64,000 bases of DNA from Oscillospiraceae bacterium (lineage in GTDB: Bacteria > Bacillota > Clostridia > Oscillospirales > Ruminococcaceae). The notes below the pieces were generated by a model that worked only from the letters and a program-made list of their open reading frames with translations, made no database searches and was not told the origin of the DNA. Shown one piece after another: positions 50,627-60,217 of this stretch (position 1 is its first letter; every line of letters starts with the position of its first letter). The DNA lies in NCBI GenBank assembly GCA_022766785.1, contig JALEOL010000057.1, positions 1-64,000 of the forward strand, given 5' to 3'. The position numbers and the translations under genes are program-made.

Positions 50627-50745
50627 GGATACAAAGTATATGGTACTATTACCAGTGTAACGTTGCGCTGCCGACGGCATACAGACCCATTCTTATCGGG
50701 TAGGTTGTATGCCGAGCAATCAGGGCTTTTGTCAAGTACCTATCC
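50627..50745 (+). ncRNA. Candidate structured RNA (unidentified class)
   Basis: Nested pairings GGATA/TATCC, GGTACT/AGTACC, CGGCATACA/TGTATGCCG, ACCC/GGGT. Confidence 0.45.
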
Positions 50746-50857
50746 TTCGTGTGAAAACGATTGCAGGAATTGCTCATTCAGCCGAATTGCCCGTGGGGGC
50801 ACCCCCACAAATTCCCATTTATCTGTCAGATCTGATCAATAGAACGGGGGTGAGAAT

Positions 50858-50992
50858 ATGGCAAAGGCTATCATAAGACTTCTCGGCAGTGCGGCGCTGC
50901 TTGCGGCGGTGATTCTAGGCGCAAAGACCGCTGACAAGATCATAAAAGAGGTCAAGGGCGAGAAAGAGGACGAGGATATCATAGATATCTGA
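50858..50992 (+). CDS. Small single-TM protein (44 aa), absent from ORF track
   Basis: MAKAIIRLLGSAALLAAVILGAKTADKIIKEVKGEKEDEDIIDI; RBS gggggtga. Confidence 0.55.
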   Translation: MAKAIIRLLGSAALLAAVILGAKTADKIIKEVKGEKEDEDIIDI

Positions 50993-51067
50993 CGGCACTT
51001 TACAAATCTCTGTCAATATGCTATAATTGTAGCAAACAAAAGGGTCTGCGAGTTATCGGAGGGTGCT

Positions 51068-52792
51068 ATGAGCGAGAACGTCGATGTTCTGAACGGAAAG
51101 CTGTCGCGGCTGGAACAATGTCTGCTCGCCGACGGAGTGTTCGACAGGTGCGCGAATATTGCCGCAGACCGCTCAGCGGCGTTTGTTTCCGTGTGTGATA
51201 CAAACGAGCGTGCTTACGTTTTTCGGGCAGCGGTTGATACTCCGCTCGCTGCGTGGAAAAAGGTATGTGCGCAGGCGGCTGAATTTGTCGGCAGGTACGG
51301 TTTTCAGCCGTTTTGGGTCAAGGCAGATATCATGGCGAATGCGGAAAAGGTGGCTTTCTCTGAATTTCAGCAGATGATAGCTGTAAGCCGCAGCAGTTTT
51401 TTCCGCAGGGGAGTCGCGTTCGATGACGGGCTAGAGACCGCGCTCATTGAGGCGGAACTCAACGGCAGCCGTGTGATATCCTACAAAAAGCACATGATGG
51501 AGCTTGCCACGGTGAACGCCTACCTTGCTTCCTGCGAAACTCTGACGCTTCGGGAATTTCCCGAGCAGATAACCCTGTTTGACTGCGAGAGCCGTTTCTG
51601 CGATGAGAACGGAGAGGTGTTCCGTCTTTACGGCAGCGGAAACAACTGCGGCAGGCGTATCACGGGCGGGTTTGACGCAGACGCCGCCCTTGTCGTAATG
51701 GAGACCGCATGGCAGTATCTTGAAATGCAGGTGGGATTTGACGGGAAGTTTGAGTATGGCGTGTATCCGATAGATCATCGGGAGATTCCGGGCTACAATA
51801 TCCTGCGCCATGCTTCTGCTATCTGGAGCCTGCTGTGCTCCTACCGCATAAGCGGCGATAAATTCACACTGAACCAGATCATCAAGGCGGTAGGCTTTCT
51901 GGTGAGGAACACATATCGGTTATTCCCCGAGCGCGAGGGCAGGGAGAATACCGTGTTCCTTGCGGATAAGACCCACGGCGAGGTAAAGGTCGGCGGAAAT
52001 GCACTGGCGGTCATTGTGCTGACGGAATTCATGAGCGTCACCGGCAGCGACAAGTACGTTAAGCTGTGCAGGGAGCTTGGCAACGGTATACTGGAACTGT
52101 TCGACCAGAGCGACGGCAGCTTCTGGCATGTGCTGGAGTTCCCGGGGCTTGGGCGTAAGGAGAAGTTCCGCACGGTGTATTACGACGGCGAGGCGGTATT
52201 CGCACTGTGCAGGCTTTACGGGCTTTTCGGGGAGCAGAAATGGCTTGACGCCGCTGCTCTTGCCGCAGACAGGTTTATTCGTGAGGGCTACGAGAAATAC
52301 CGCGACCACTGGGTGGCGTATGCGATGAACGAGCTGACGAAGTATCTGCCCGAGGACAGGTATCTGGGTTTCGGGCTGAAAAACGCGAATGTAAATCTCC
52401 GCAGGATACGTGCGCAGGACACGACTTACCACACATATCTCGAGCTGCTGTGCGTCACCTTTGAGATGTACTCGCGGATAACAGAGCAGGGGCTGGAATG
52501 CTCCTATCTCCCGAAATTCAGGGCGGAGGAGCTAGTGGATACCATATTCTACCGGGCAGACTATATGCTCAACGGCTATTGCTATCCCGAATATGCGATG
52601 TATCTGAAATATCCGTCGGCGGTGCTGGGGGCGTTTTTCGTGCGGCATGACGGTTTCAGGATAAGGATAGACGATATACAGCATTTTTGCAGCGCCTATT
52701 ATTCATTCTACAGGAATTACGACAGGCTGGCGGCGATAAGAAAACAATTCGTTCAGGAACGAGAGGGCGGAGAAAATGGCAGTGGAACTTGA
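51068..52792 (+). CDS. (alpha/alpha)-barrel, glycosidase/epimerase-like protein associated with the CapA gene
   Basis: Helical repeats with aromatic/acidic motifs (HASAIWSLLCSYRISGD, VKVGGNALAVIVLTEF, YYDGEAVFALCRLYGLFGEQKWLDAAALAADRFI). Confidence 0.55.
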   Translation: MSENVDVLNGKLSRLEQCLLADGVFDRCANIAADRSAAFVSVCDTNERAYVFRAAVDTPLAAWKKVCAQAAEFVGRYGFQPFWVKADIMANAEKVAFSEFQQMIAVSRSSFFRRGVAFDDGLETALIEAELNGSRVISYKKHMMELATVNAYLASCETLTLREFPEQITLFDCESRFCDENGEVFRLYGSGNNCGRRITGGFDADAALVVMETAWQYLEMQVGFDGKFEYGVYPIDHREIPGYNILRHASAIWSLLCSYRISGDKFTLNQIIKAVGFLVRNTYRLFPEREGRENTVFLADKTHGEVKVGGNALAVIVLTEFMSVTGSDKYVKLCRELGNGILELFDQSDGSFWHVLEFPGLGRKEKFRTVYYDGEAVFALCRLYGLFGEQKWLDAAALAADRFIREGYEKYRDHWVAYAMNELTKYLPEDRYLGFGLKNANVNLRRIRAQDTTYHTYLELLCVTFEMYSRITEQGLECSYLPKFRAEELVDTIFYRADYMLNGYCYPEYAMYLKYPSAVLGAFFVRHDGFRIRIDDIQHFCSAYYSFYRNYDRLAAIRKQFVQEREGGENGSGT

Positions 52793-55700
52793 AGCACCAA
52801 AGGGTTTTGCGGCGGCAGGAAGAGACGGGGCAGTCGTACTGCGCTGGAAGCCGGTCAGCGGCGCTGAGGGCTACAGGGTGTTCTTTTATGCGGCGGACGA
52901 GCCGGGAAAGCTCATTAAGGCGAGGTATTCCAGGGACTGTGAGAAGGGAATTCTCGGTTTCTGCAACGGAAAGATGTACCTTGCCGAGGTGTGCGCATTC
53001 GCAATGGTGAACGGCAGGGAGGTGTGCGGCAGGAGGTCGGCAAGGCTTCCGTTTGTTCCAGTTTCGGAGAAGCTGCGCGCGCAGAACATCATCTGCCTGG
53101 AGCCTGGACAGACAGCCCGGATAAAATGGGAGGCGGATAACCAGGTGCCGTCGGCTCTGTTTTCGTCGGATAATGCCGCAATTGTTGCTGTGGACGGTTC
53201 AGGGAAGCTGTTCGCAAAGGCTCCCGGCAGCGCGAATATCACCATTACCTCCAGCGACAGGCAGAGGTTCGTGACCCGGGTCGAGGTGGGGCGCAGGCTT
53301 TACCGCGGCGAGAGCAGGGCGGTGCTGATGTTCGCCGGGGATATGATGTGCACCGTGGCTCAGCAGAAAGCGGTGGCGGAGCGTGGATACGACTTCTTTG
53401 ACCCGTTCAGACAGTTGAGGGGCATTCTGTCCCGGGCTGACTTTTCGGCGGCGGTGCTTGAGACCTGCTGCTGCGACGGAGCGGCTTTCGAGGGCGAGCA
53501 GCGCAGGAACCCTGACGGCTCGCCGAACGGCAATGCGCCTTCGACGTTTATCTCCGCGGCGGCATATGCCGGCTTTGACGGGCTGATAACAACGGCGAAC
53601 CGCAGCTGCACGGGGCGTATGCTCTCTGATACCGTATCGGAGATAAAGCGCAGCGGAATGCGGAATATAGGCACTTTCGGGGACTGTCCGGCGGTGTTTG
53701 ACGTGCGTGGCATCAGGGTCGCGGTGATCGCCTGCACGATGGTGACAAACAGCAATCAGGAGCAGCCTGACGGTGTTTACAGCCGGGAATATTTCACCAG
53801 CCGGGTGGAAGCGGCGCGCGGTATGGGCGCGGAATTCATCGCCGCATACATGCACTGGGGCGTTGTGAATTCCCATGCGGTGAGGACTTCGCAGGCGGAC
53901 GAGGCGCATTTCATGGCGGAGGCAGGTGCCGGACTTATCATCGGCTCTCACCCGCATATGGTACAGCGATTCACGACGATACACACCTCCGACGGAAGGG
54001 ATGTGCCGTGCGCGTACTCCCTGGGCGACCTCATTTCAACTATGTCCGAAATGGACGGCAACCGCGACGGTATTATACTCCGGGCGGAGCTTCACAGGAA
54101 AGAGGACGGAATTTCGTTGAAATGCTCCTGCATTCCGGTTATGACGGAGGACAGGGAATGGGGCGCAGAGGTGGTGCCGGTGTTCCCACCACACAGCGAG
54201 CTGAGCCGGGTTTCCCTGGAGCGCACTCAGGCGGCGGTGGGAAAGGGGCTTCAGTGCAGCCCGTACAAACCGAGGGTGCTGCTGTGCGGCTCTGAGCAGC
54301 TGGACAGGATATTTTCTGACGGGCAGGGCTTCCGGTGCAGCAGAGCGGCTATGCGGCTGTCCCAGCTTTCTCTTGGCTGCCGGAGGGCGGCAAGAGAGAT
54401 CGAAAGCAGCGCAGGCGACAAGCTGCGTCTGGATCTTAGCAAGGATATCGCCGGTGCGGTGCTTGCGATAAAGCCGGATCTTGTCGCAGTTGATCTTATG
54501 GCGGCGGCGCGCACTCCCTGCTGGACGCTCCCCGGAGAGCCGGGAGAGGAGCCACAGTTCTTCACGGACACAAAGGCGTTCCGTCAGTCGGAATTCTTCC
54601 GCAGGAATCGCGGCAGGCTGACGATGATAAAGCCACCGTTCGGGGAGAGCGTGTGGAAGCCGCTTCTCGGCAGATACTGCGAGCGGCTGACCGCTGCTGT
54701 CCCACCGGAAAGGATAATCCTGTTCAGAAACAGGTTTTCTAACCACAGCGCAAAGGACAACGAGCTGCGCGTCTGCCGCCCGAAAAAGAGCATGGTGCAG
54801 TTCCTGCGGGATATGGAGGAGCACTTCATAGCGAAGGTTAAGCCGCTTGTGGTGGATATTTCGGGGTATTACTTCACGGCAGGCGAGAACTCCGACGACC
54901 ACGAGCCTTTGTATTACCACGACGCATACCGGGCGGCGGTGGAGCTTTCCTGCGGCAGCGGACGCACCTGTGTTTCTCTTCCGGACGAAAGAGTGTGGTT
55001 CAGCAGGGTCATGAAGTATTACCAGAACATGACCGAGCGCTCATATTTCAGCTGGCTGCTGGATATGAACTGCGCCGCCGACCAGCTGATCGCCTATACC
55101 AGCGCAGAATTTGCCGCATCAAATGCCCAACGGCTGCTGCGGCTGAAACGCTCCGGGAACTGTGAGCTTTCCGCGGTGAAGGACTTTTTTGCAGAGGACA
55201 GCGGCTCCGGGGAGCTTATCCGGGCGGCTGACATAATTCACACGGTACTGGCAGGGCGGCTGGATCGTACATATGAGTTCTTCGAGCCGGCGTTCCGAGG
55301 GCATTACGGGATAATCCGCAAAATGATAAGGCTGCTTTCCACAGAGACGGGAGCCGCAGTCAACGAGGAGAACGCGGAGCTTGTATTTCTGCTCAGGGGT
55401 AAGCCGCAGCTGCGCAGATATCTTGCGTCCCTCAGCAGGAGGACGGTGGACATCTGGGGCAGCAGCGTTTCCCGGGAGTCGGCGAACTGCTGCCGGGAGG
55501 CGCACATCGGCACTTACATCTACAAGCAGCCGCCGATACTTGCGTTCGAGCCGCCGGTGGACGTGGAGCTTCCCGAGGGAGCGGAGGCGTTCAACGGCAG
55601 CAGGTGGCGCAGGAGAAATTTCCGTGACGCGCTGTTAAGAAGCGGCGACGCGGACATCAGCGGCAGCGAGTCCGGCTGGATCATCGTGGACTTCTGCGAC

Positions 55701-56237
55701 CTTATCAGCCGCATGACGGAGTACCGCGGGGCGCTGTTCGAAACGGACGATTTTATCCGCAGGACGGAGTTCTACAGGAGCATTCAGGAGGAATGCCGGG
55801 AATGCTGGCTGTTCGAAAGGCGTGACATGAAAACCTGCGCGGAACGGATAGCGCGCTTCGGCGAGCTGTTAAAGGCGAAGTACGGCGAGCATATTATCCT
55901 GATAAAAACCGAGCCGAAGGACAGGTACATAGACCTCGATCACCGTCTGAAGAAGATGGAAACAGACAATATGTTCATGATAAAAAAGCGGTTCATTTCG
56001 CTTTGCGAGGAACGCTTTGCGAGCGTCACCGGCTGCTGTGTCATCGATATATCGCGGAAGTTCTACGCTTCGGACAGCTTTCCGCTGGGGGGCGTTGATA
56101 TCGTGCATTACGAGGACGAATTCTACCGGCAGGCAGGGGCGTATATCAGCGAGATGATCAACGGCTCGGGCAGGCGCGTTTTCAATACCGTTGATGAGAA
56201 TTATTTACTGCTGAGGGATATGAGAGCGCAGAGATAA
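52776..56237 (+). CDS. Large multidomain protein: FN3-like + BIG2-like + CapA (poly-gamma-glutamate synthesis-like) + two DUF6270-like modules
   Basis: FN3-like VVLRWKPVSGAEGYRVFFYAA; BIG2-like ALFSSDNAAIVAVDGSGKLFAKAPGSANITITS; CapA-like MFAGDMMC..YMHWGVVNS..IIGSHPHMVQ..YSLGDLIS; C-terminal WGSSVSRESANCCREAHIGTYIYKQPP. Confidence 0.7.
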   Translation: MAVELEAPKGFAAAGRDGAVVLRWKPVSGAEGYRVFFYAADEPGKLIKARYSRDCEKGILGFCNGKMYLAEVCAFAMVNGREVCGRRSARLPFVPVSEKLRAQNIICLEPGQTARIKWEADNQVPSALFSSDNAAIVAVDGSGKLFAKAPGSANITITSSDRQRFVTRVEVGRRLYRGESRAVLMFAGDMMCTVAQQKAVAERGYDFFDPFRQLRGILSRADFSAAVLETCCCDGAAFEGEQRRNPDGSPNGNAPSTFISAAAYAGFDGLITTANRSCTGRMLSDTVSEIKRSGMRNIGTFGDCPAVFDVRGIRVAVIACTMVTNSNQEQPDGVYSREYFTSRVEAARGMGAEFIAAYMHWGVVNSHAVRTSQADEAHFMAEAGAGLIIGSHPHMVQRFTTIHTSDGRDVPCAYSLGDLISTMSEMDGNRDGIILRAELHRKEDGISLKCSCIPVMTEDREWGAEVVPVFPPHSELSRVSLERTQAAVGKGLQCSPYKPRVLLCGSEQLDRIFSDGQGFRCSRAAMRLSQLSLGCRRAAREIESSAGDKLRLDLSKDIAGAVLAIKPDLVAVDLMAAARTPCWTLPGEPGEEPQFFTDTKAFRQSEFFRRNRGRLTMIKPPFGESVWKPLLGRYCERLTAAVPPERIILFRNRFSNHSAKDNELRVCRPKKSMVQFLRDMEEHFIAKVKPLVVDISGYYFTAGENSDDHEPLYYHDAYRAAVELSCGSGRTCVSLPDERVWFSRVMKYYQNMTERSYFSWLLDMNCAADQLIAYTSAEFAASNAQRLLRLKRSGNCELSAVKDFFAEDSGSGELIRAADIIHTVLAGRLDRTYEFFEPAFRGHYGIIRKMIRLLSTETGAAVNEENAELVFLLRGKPQLRRYLASLSRRTVDIWGSSVSRESANCCREAHIGTYIYKQPPILAFEPPVDVELPEGAEAFNGSRWRRRNFRDALLRSGDADISGSESGWIIVDFCDLISRMTEYRGALFETDDFIRRTEFYRSIQEECRECWLFERRDMKTCAERIARFGELLKAKYGEHIILIKTEPKDRYIDLDHRLKKMETDNMFMIKKRFISLCEERFASVTGCCVIDISRKFYASDSFPLGGVDIVHYEDEFYRQAGAYISEMINGSGRRVFNTVDENYLLLRDMRAQR

Positions 56238-56285
56238 AGCTGCGGTCTGACAGATACTATTACAACGCGGACAGGGGGCGGTCGT

Positions 56286-57470
56286 CTGAAAAACAGAATA
56301 CTTTCAGCGGCGCTGTGCCTGCTGCTTCTGACCGGGTGTTCCGAAAAGGAGCAGCAGCCCGTTATGACCGCTTCGCAGACCGCAGGGCAGGTCGTGAGTG
56401 AGCCTTCTGATACCGCTGTTCCGGTGGTTTCGTCCGAGGAGGAAATACTCACGGAGGACAGCGTGGCTCCTACCGTGGAGCAGTCCGCTGATAATACCAC
56501 GGATACAGCGGAAGAAAGCCGCGAAGAACCCACGGAAAGCCCTCCGGAGAACACCGTAGAGCCGGAGAGTACAGCCCCGGCAACATCAGCTGCGGCAACT
56601 CAGACCACTACCGTACAGACCACCATACAGACCACAGCCCCGGAGCCTGCGGAGGTGGTGATACCGGAGGTGAGGGTGCCGCTCTCGCCGGGGAAGGACG
56701 TTGCAGAGAACGAAAAGGTACGGGTGGACTACAGCAATGCTCCCGAGGGCTACATATCGGTATGCTGGAACGAGACCGGGAAGGCGGTAAAGCTGCGGAT
56801 AGTATGCGGCGAAACCACCTGCGACCATGACGTGCCCACCGGGGGAACGACTGAGTACTACCCCCTGTCCTGCGGCAGCGGCAGCTACACGGTGCAGATA
56901 TACGAGCAGACCGAGGGGAGCCGCTACACCAAGGTGCTGGAACAGGAATTCACCGCAAAAATAACCAACGAGACATCGCCGTTCCTTTACCCGAACAGGT
57001 ATGTGAAGTTCAGCAGGAATTCCGCCTGCGTTGAAAAGGCGGCTCAGCTCTGTGCAGGAAAGAACGGCACGATCGAAAAGACCGCCGCGATATTCGGGTG
57101 GATCACCGAAAACGTCACCTATGACCGGGAGCTTGCGGCAACGGTAAAGAGCGGCTACGTCCCCGACCCGGACAGCGTGCTGGCAAAGAAGTCCGGGATA
57201 TGCTACGATTACGCGTCGCTTATGGCGGCTATGCTGCGCTCGCAGGATATCCCCACACGGCTTGTCGTGGGTTATGCAAAGGAAAACATCTTCCACGCGT
57301 GGAACGAGATATGGACTGAGCAGACCGGCTGGATAACCCCGGAGCTGCTGCTTTCAAAGCAGGGCTATAATCTCACTGACGCGACATTCTACGCCGGCGC
57401 GGCGGATAAGGACAAGATCGCCGGATATATTTCGGACAGCGGAAATTACTCGGCGCTGTACTACTATTGA
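56286..57470 (+). CDS. Transglutaminase-like lipoprotein (probable CTG start)
   Basis: In-frame upstream (M)KNRILSAALCLLLLTGCSEKEQQ with lipobox LTGC; KSGICYDYASLMAAMLRSQDIPTRLVVGYAKENIFHAWNEIW (transglutaminase C/H/D pattern). Confidence 0.85.
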   Translation: MKNRILSAALCLLLLTGCSEKEQQPVMTASQTAGQVVSEPSDTAVPVVSSEEEILTEDSVAPTVEQSADNTTDTAEESREEPTESPPENTVEPESTAPATSAAATQTTTVQTTIQTTAPEPAEVVIPEVRVPLSPGKDVAENEKVRVDYSNAPEGYISVCWNETGKAVKLRIVCGETTCDHDVPTGGTTEYYPLSCGSGSYTVQIYEQTEGSRYTKVLEQEFTAKITNETSPFLYPNRYVKFSRNSACVEKAAQLCAGKNGTIEKTAAIFGWITENVTYDRELAATVKSGYVPDPDSVLAKKSGICYDYASLMAAMLRSQDIPTRLVVGYAKENIFHAWNEIWTEQTGWITPELLLSKQGYNLTDATFYAGAADKDKIAGYISDSGNYSALYYY

Positions 57471-57485
57471 ACCGGAGGGATTTTT

Positions 57486-58535
57486 ATGAGAGTAAAGAAG
57501 CTGGATAATGCCCAGGTGGAGTATATCTGCGAGCAGCTTTCCATGATCATCGGCTCCGGTATCGGCGTCGCTGACGGAATGGAGCTGCTGTGCGGCGATA
57601 TCGCGGAGGGTACGCTGAAGTCCGCCTGCATGGAGATCGCAGAAGCAGTCGGAAAGGGCGAGGCTCTGTCCGCTGCGGTAAGGGGCACGGGCAGGTTCCC
57701 TGCATACGCCGCGGATATGATTGAAGTCGGCGAGATGAGCGGCAAGCTGGAGGAGGTGCTCCGGGGACTTGCGCAGTACTACGACGAGAGGGACGATATC
57801 CGCAGGGCGCTGCGCGCGGCGGTGCTTCACCCCATGGTATTGCTGCTGATGATGACGGTGGTGATGATCGTGCTGGTGGTAATGGTCATTCCGATGTTCG
57901 GGGATATCTTCTCGCAGTTCGACAGCTCGGTGAGCGGAACGGTGAAGAATACCGTGGAGCTTGCATATAATTCCGGTACGGCTATCATGATAGTTCTGCT
58001 GGCGCTGATCGCGGTCTCCGCCGTTATCGCGCTGGTCTCGAAGTTCTCAAAGTCCGGCGGCGTCCCGGGGCGTATCCTGTCGGCGCTGCCGGTTACGAGG
58101 GGGATTGCAGAGAAGCTCTCCCTGTGCGACCTGACAAAGGCGATAAGCATAAATGTAAGCGCAGGTATCTCCCCGGAGGATATGATAATGCGGTCGAATA
58201 TCCGCAGCTTTATCCGGGACAGGCGCGTCGCCGCAAGATACGACGACTGCGAGAAGCGCGTTATAAACGGCGAGAGCTTCCCGGACGCAGTGATAAACAG
58301 CAGGCTGCTGCCGCCGCTTTACGCAAAGTCGCTGAAGCTGGCTTACGCCTCCGGCAGCTTTGAGAGCGTGTGGAAGCGCGTAAGCTCCACCTATCACGAG
58401 GAAACTCAGCGCAGCCTTGTGAACCTCACCGCCGTTGTCGAGCCGGCGATGATAATCGTTCTGGGAGTGCTGATCGGCGCGATACTGCTTATGCTTATGA
58501 TCCCGCTCATGAATATAATGTCGGTGCTGGGGTGA
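57486..58535 (+). CDS. Type II secretion/type IV pilus inner membrane protein (PilC/GspF family)
   Basis: LSMIIGSGIGVADGMELL; PAYAADMIEVGEMSGKLEEVLRGLAQYY; VVEPAMIIVLGVLIGAILLMLMIPLMNIM. Confidence 0.92.
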   Translation: MRVKKLDNAQVEYICEQLSMIIGSGIGVADGMELLCGDIAEGTLKSACMEIAEAVGKGEALSAAVRGTGRFPAYAADMIEVGEMSGKLEEVLRGLAQYYDERDDIRRALRAAVLHPMVLLLMMTVVMIVLVVMVIPMFGDIFSQFDSSVSGTVKNTVELAYNSGTAIMIVLLALIAVSAVIALVSKFSKSGGVPGRILSALPVTRGIAEKLSLCDLTKAISINVSAGISPEDMIMRSNIRSFIRDRRVAARYDDCEKRVINGESFPDAVINSRLLPPLYAKSLKLAYASGSFESVWKRVSSTYHEETQRSLVNLTAVVEPAMIIVLGVLIGAILLMLMIPLMNIMSVLG

Positions 58536-58539
58536 GGTA

Positions 58540-58854
58540 ATGAAGAAGATGAGATTCAGGGCGGTCACGGTGATTCTGGGAGCGGTGCTGTTCGCTGTGA
58601 TGATACTGTGGCTGGTGCTGGCTCTGGGGAATGCTTCGAAGGCTTCCGAAAGCGAGAGGCTGGCTCAGGTGAAGCAGTCGGTGGAGAACGGCATAACCCT
58701 GTGCTACGCCACCGAGGGCGCTTACCCGGAGAGCCTGGAATATCTCACGCAGAGCTACGGCGTGGTGTATGACGAGAGCCGTTACCTGGTGCACTATGAG
58801 CGCTTCGCCGCAAATGTGCGCCCGACTGTGACGGTGATCCGGAGGGAGAGCTGA
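58540..58854 (+). CDS. Small single-TM pseudopilin-like protein
   Basis: N-terminal hydrophobic helix; EGAYPESLEYLTQSYGVVYDE resembles pseudopilin beta-region; between pilC and pilT. Confidence 0.65.
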   Translation: MKKMRFRAVTVILGAVLFAVMILWLVLALGNASKASESERLAQVKQSVENGITLCYATEGAYPESLEYLTQSYGVVYDESRYLVHYERFAANVRPTVTVIRRES

Positions 58855-58855
58855 T

Positions 58856-59302
58856 ATGAAATTTCGCAGTGAAAGGACGCTTGCCGATACTGCATCGGCG
58901 GTGAGCAGCATGCTGCTTTTCGTGCTGTTCGCGCTGTGTATGCTTATGGCTGTGGCGGTCGCGGCGGACACCTACGGCAGGATAGAAAAGGGCTATCAGC
59001 AGTCCTTCGGGTCGGCTTCGTCGATAAAGTATGTCGCCAACAAGCTGCGCTGTGCAGAGAATGTCACGCTGCTGGACAACGGCGGCGCGGCGGTGGAGAG
59101 CGACGGCATGGTGAGCGTGATATGGTGCTCCGGCGGAGAATTGTACGAGAAATACGCCCCTGCCGGCGGCGAAATTACGACACAGGGCGGCGACAGGATA
59201 TCCAGCGCCGATTCGCTGAGCATTACCGAAAACGGCGGCTTGTATGTGATAACGGTCACAGCCGGGGAAGAAACCTCCTCGGTCATGGTGCGGAGAGGGT
59301 GA
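58856..59302 (+). CDS. Single-TM protein of pilus locus (DUF4860-like)
   Basis: N-terminal TM helix, extended beta-rich C-terminal domain, locus position. Confidence 0.6.
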   Translation: MKFRSERTLADTASAVSSMLLFVLFALCMLMAVAVAADTYGRIEKGYQQSFGSASSIKYVANKLRCAENVTLLDNGGAAVESDGMVSVIWCSGGELYEKYAPAGGEITTQGGDRISSADSLSITENGGLYVITVTAGEETSSVMVRRG

Positions 59303-59736
59303 TCTTACTGAACAGAAAGAGCAATATCCTGCTGTTTGCAGAAATGACTATCGCACTGCTGTTCTTTGTTATCTCCTTTGCCGTGATGATCAGGGTGTTT
59401 GCGGCGGCGGACGGGCTGGAGCGCAGGGCGCAGCGGCGCGAAAAGGCGGTGCTGTGCGCGCAGTCGATAGCGGAGGCTTATTCCGTGAGCGGCGACACCG
59501 GGACGGCTCTGAGGCTGGTTTTCGGCGAGGATATCCCCCAGGAGGATATCACGCTTAACTCAGAGCTTGTGCCGGAGGATAACGGAGAAATAACGCTCAC
59601 GCTTTCCGAGGAGAAAGATGATACGGCAGCCGGGACTTATTCCACGCTGAGCATTCGGTTCGGGTATTCCGGGGAGGAGCTGTTTTCGCTGGACTGCGGA
59701 GCCTATATCCCACGGGGAGGTGCTGCGGTTGAATAA
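59299..59736 (+). CDS. Single-TM protein of pilus locus (GTG start)
   Basis: (M)ILLNRKSNILLFAEMTIALLFFVISFAVMIRVFAAADGLERRAQRREKAVLCAQSIAEAYS; overlaps the preceding stop. Confidence 0.65.
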   Translation: MILLNRKSNILLFAEMTIALLFFVISFAVMIRVFAAADGLERRAQRREKAVLCAQSIAEAYSVSGDTGTALRLVFGEDIPQEDITLNSELVPEDNGEITLTLSEEKDDTAAGTYSTLSIRFGYSGEELFSLDCGAYIPRGGAAVE

Positions 59737-60217
59737 GAAAAAGCGGTTTTTCGGCAGCACGGTGGGCGTTGGATATATTTCCATGATGCTGATATTTACG
59801 GTGATCTGCCTGACGATACTGGCGGTGCTGAGCTTCCAGGCGGTGTATTCCAACGACAGGGTGAGCAGCCGCAGCGAGAGGTTCACACAGGAATACTACG
59901 ACGCGGACATGGCGGCGAAAAGGACTCTGGCTCAGCTTGACGGCATAGCGCTGGAGTGTGCGGAGAGCTTTTCGTTTGAGGAGAACTTCATCAGCGGCGC
60001 GGAGGAGCTTCCGGGGATAACCGCGGCGAGGGTGCCCGGAGGGGTGAGGGCGGATTATTCCGCGAGAATAAACGACCGTCAGCGGCTGTATGTCAGCGTG
60101 GTGTTTTACGGCGATACTGCGGCAGGCAGGTACGAGGTGCTGCAATGGCGCAGCGTAACGGAGGATAATTCACCGGACAGCACGCCGGCGGTTTGGGACG
60201 GCAGCGATCTGGTGTAA
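59729..60217 (+). CDS. Single-TM protein of pilus locus (TTG start likely)
   Basis: NKKKRFFGSTVGVGYISMMLIFTVICLTILAVLSFQAVYSND; RBS gggaggtg. Confidence 0.6.
   Translation: MNKKKRFFGSTVGVGYISMMLIFTVICLTILAVLSFQAVYSNDRVSSRSERFTQEYYDADMAAKRTLAQLDGIALECAESFSFEENFISGAEELPGITAARVPGGVRADYSARINDRQRLYVSVVFYGDTAAGRYEVLQWRSVTEDNSPDSTPAVWDGSDLV

Noticed and set aside
54036-54920. 294-aa - strand ORF
   Set aside because: Antisense to the CapA/DUF6270-like gene; Arg/His-rich shadow composition.
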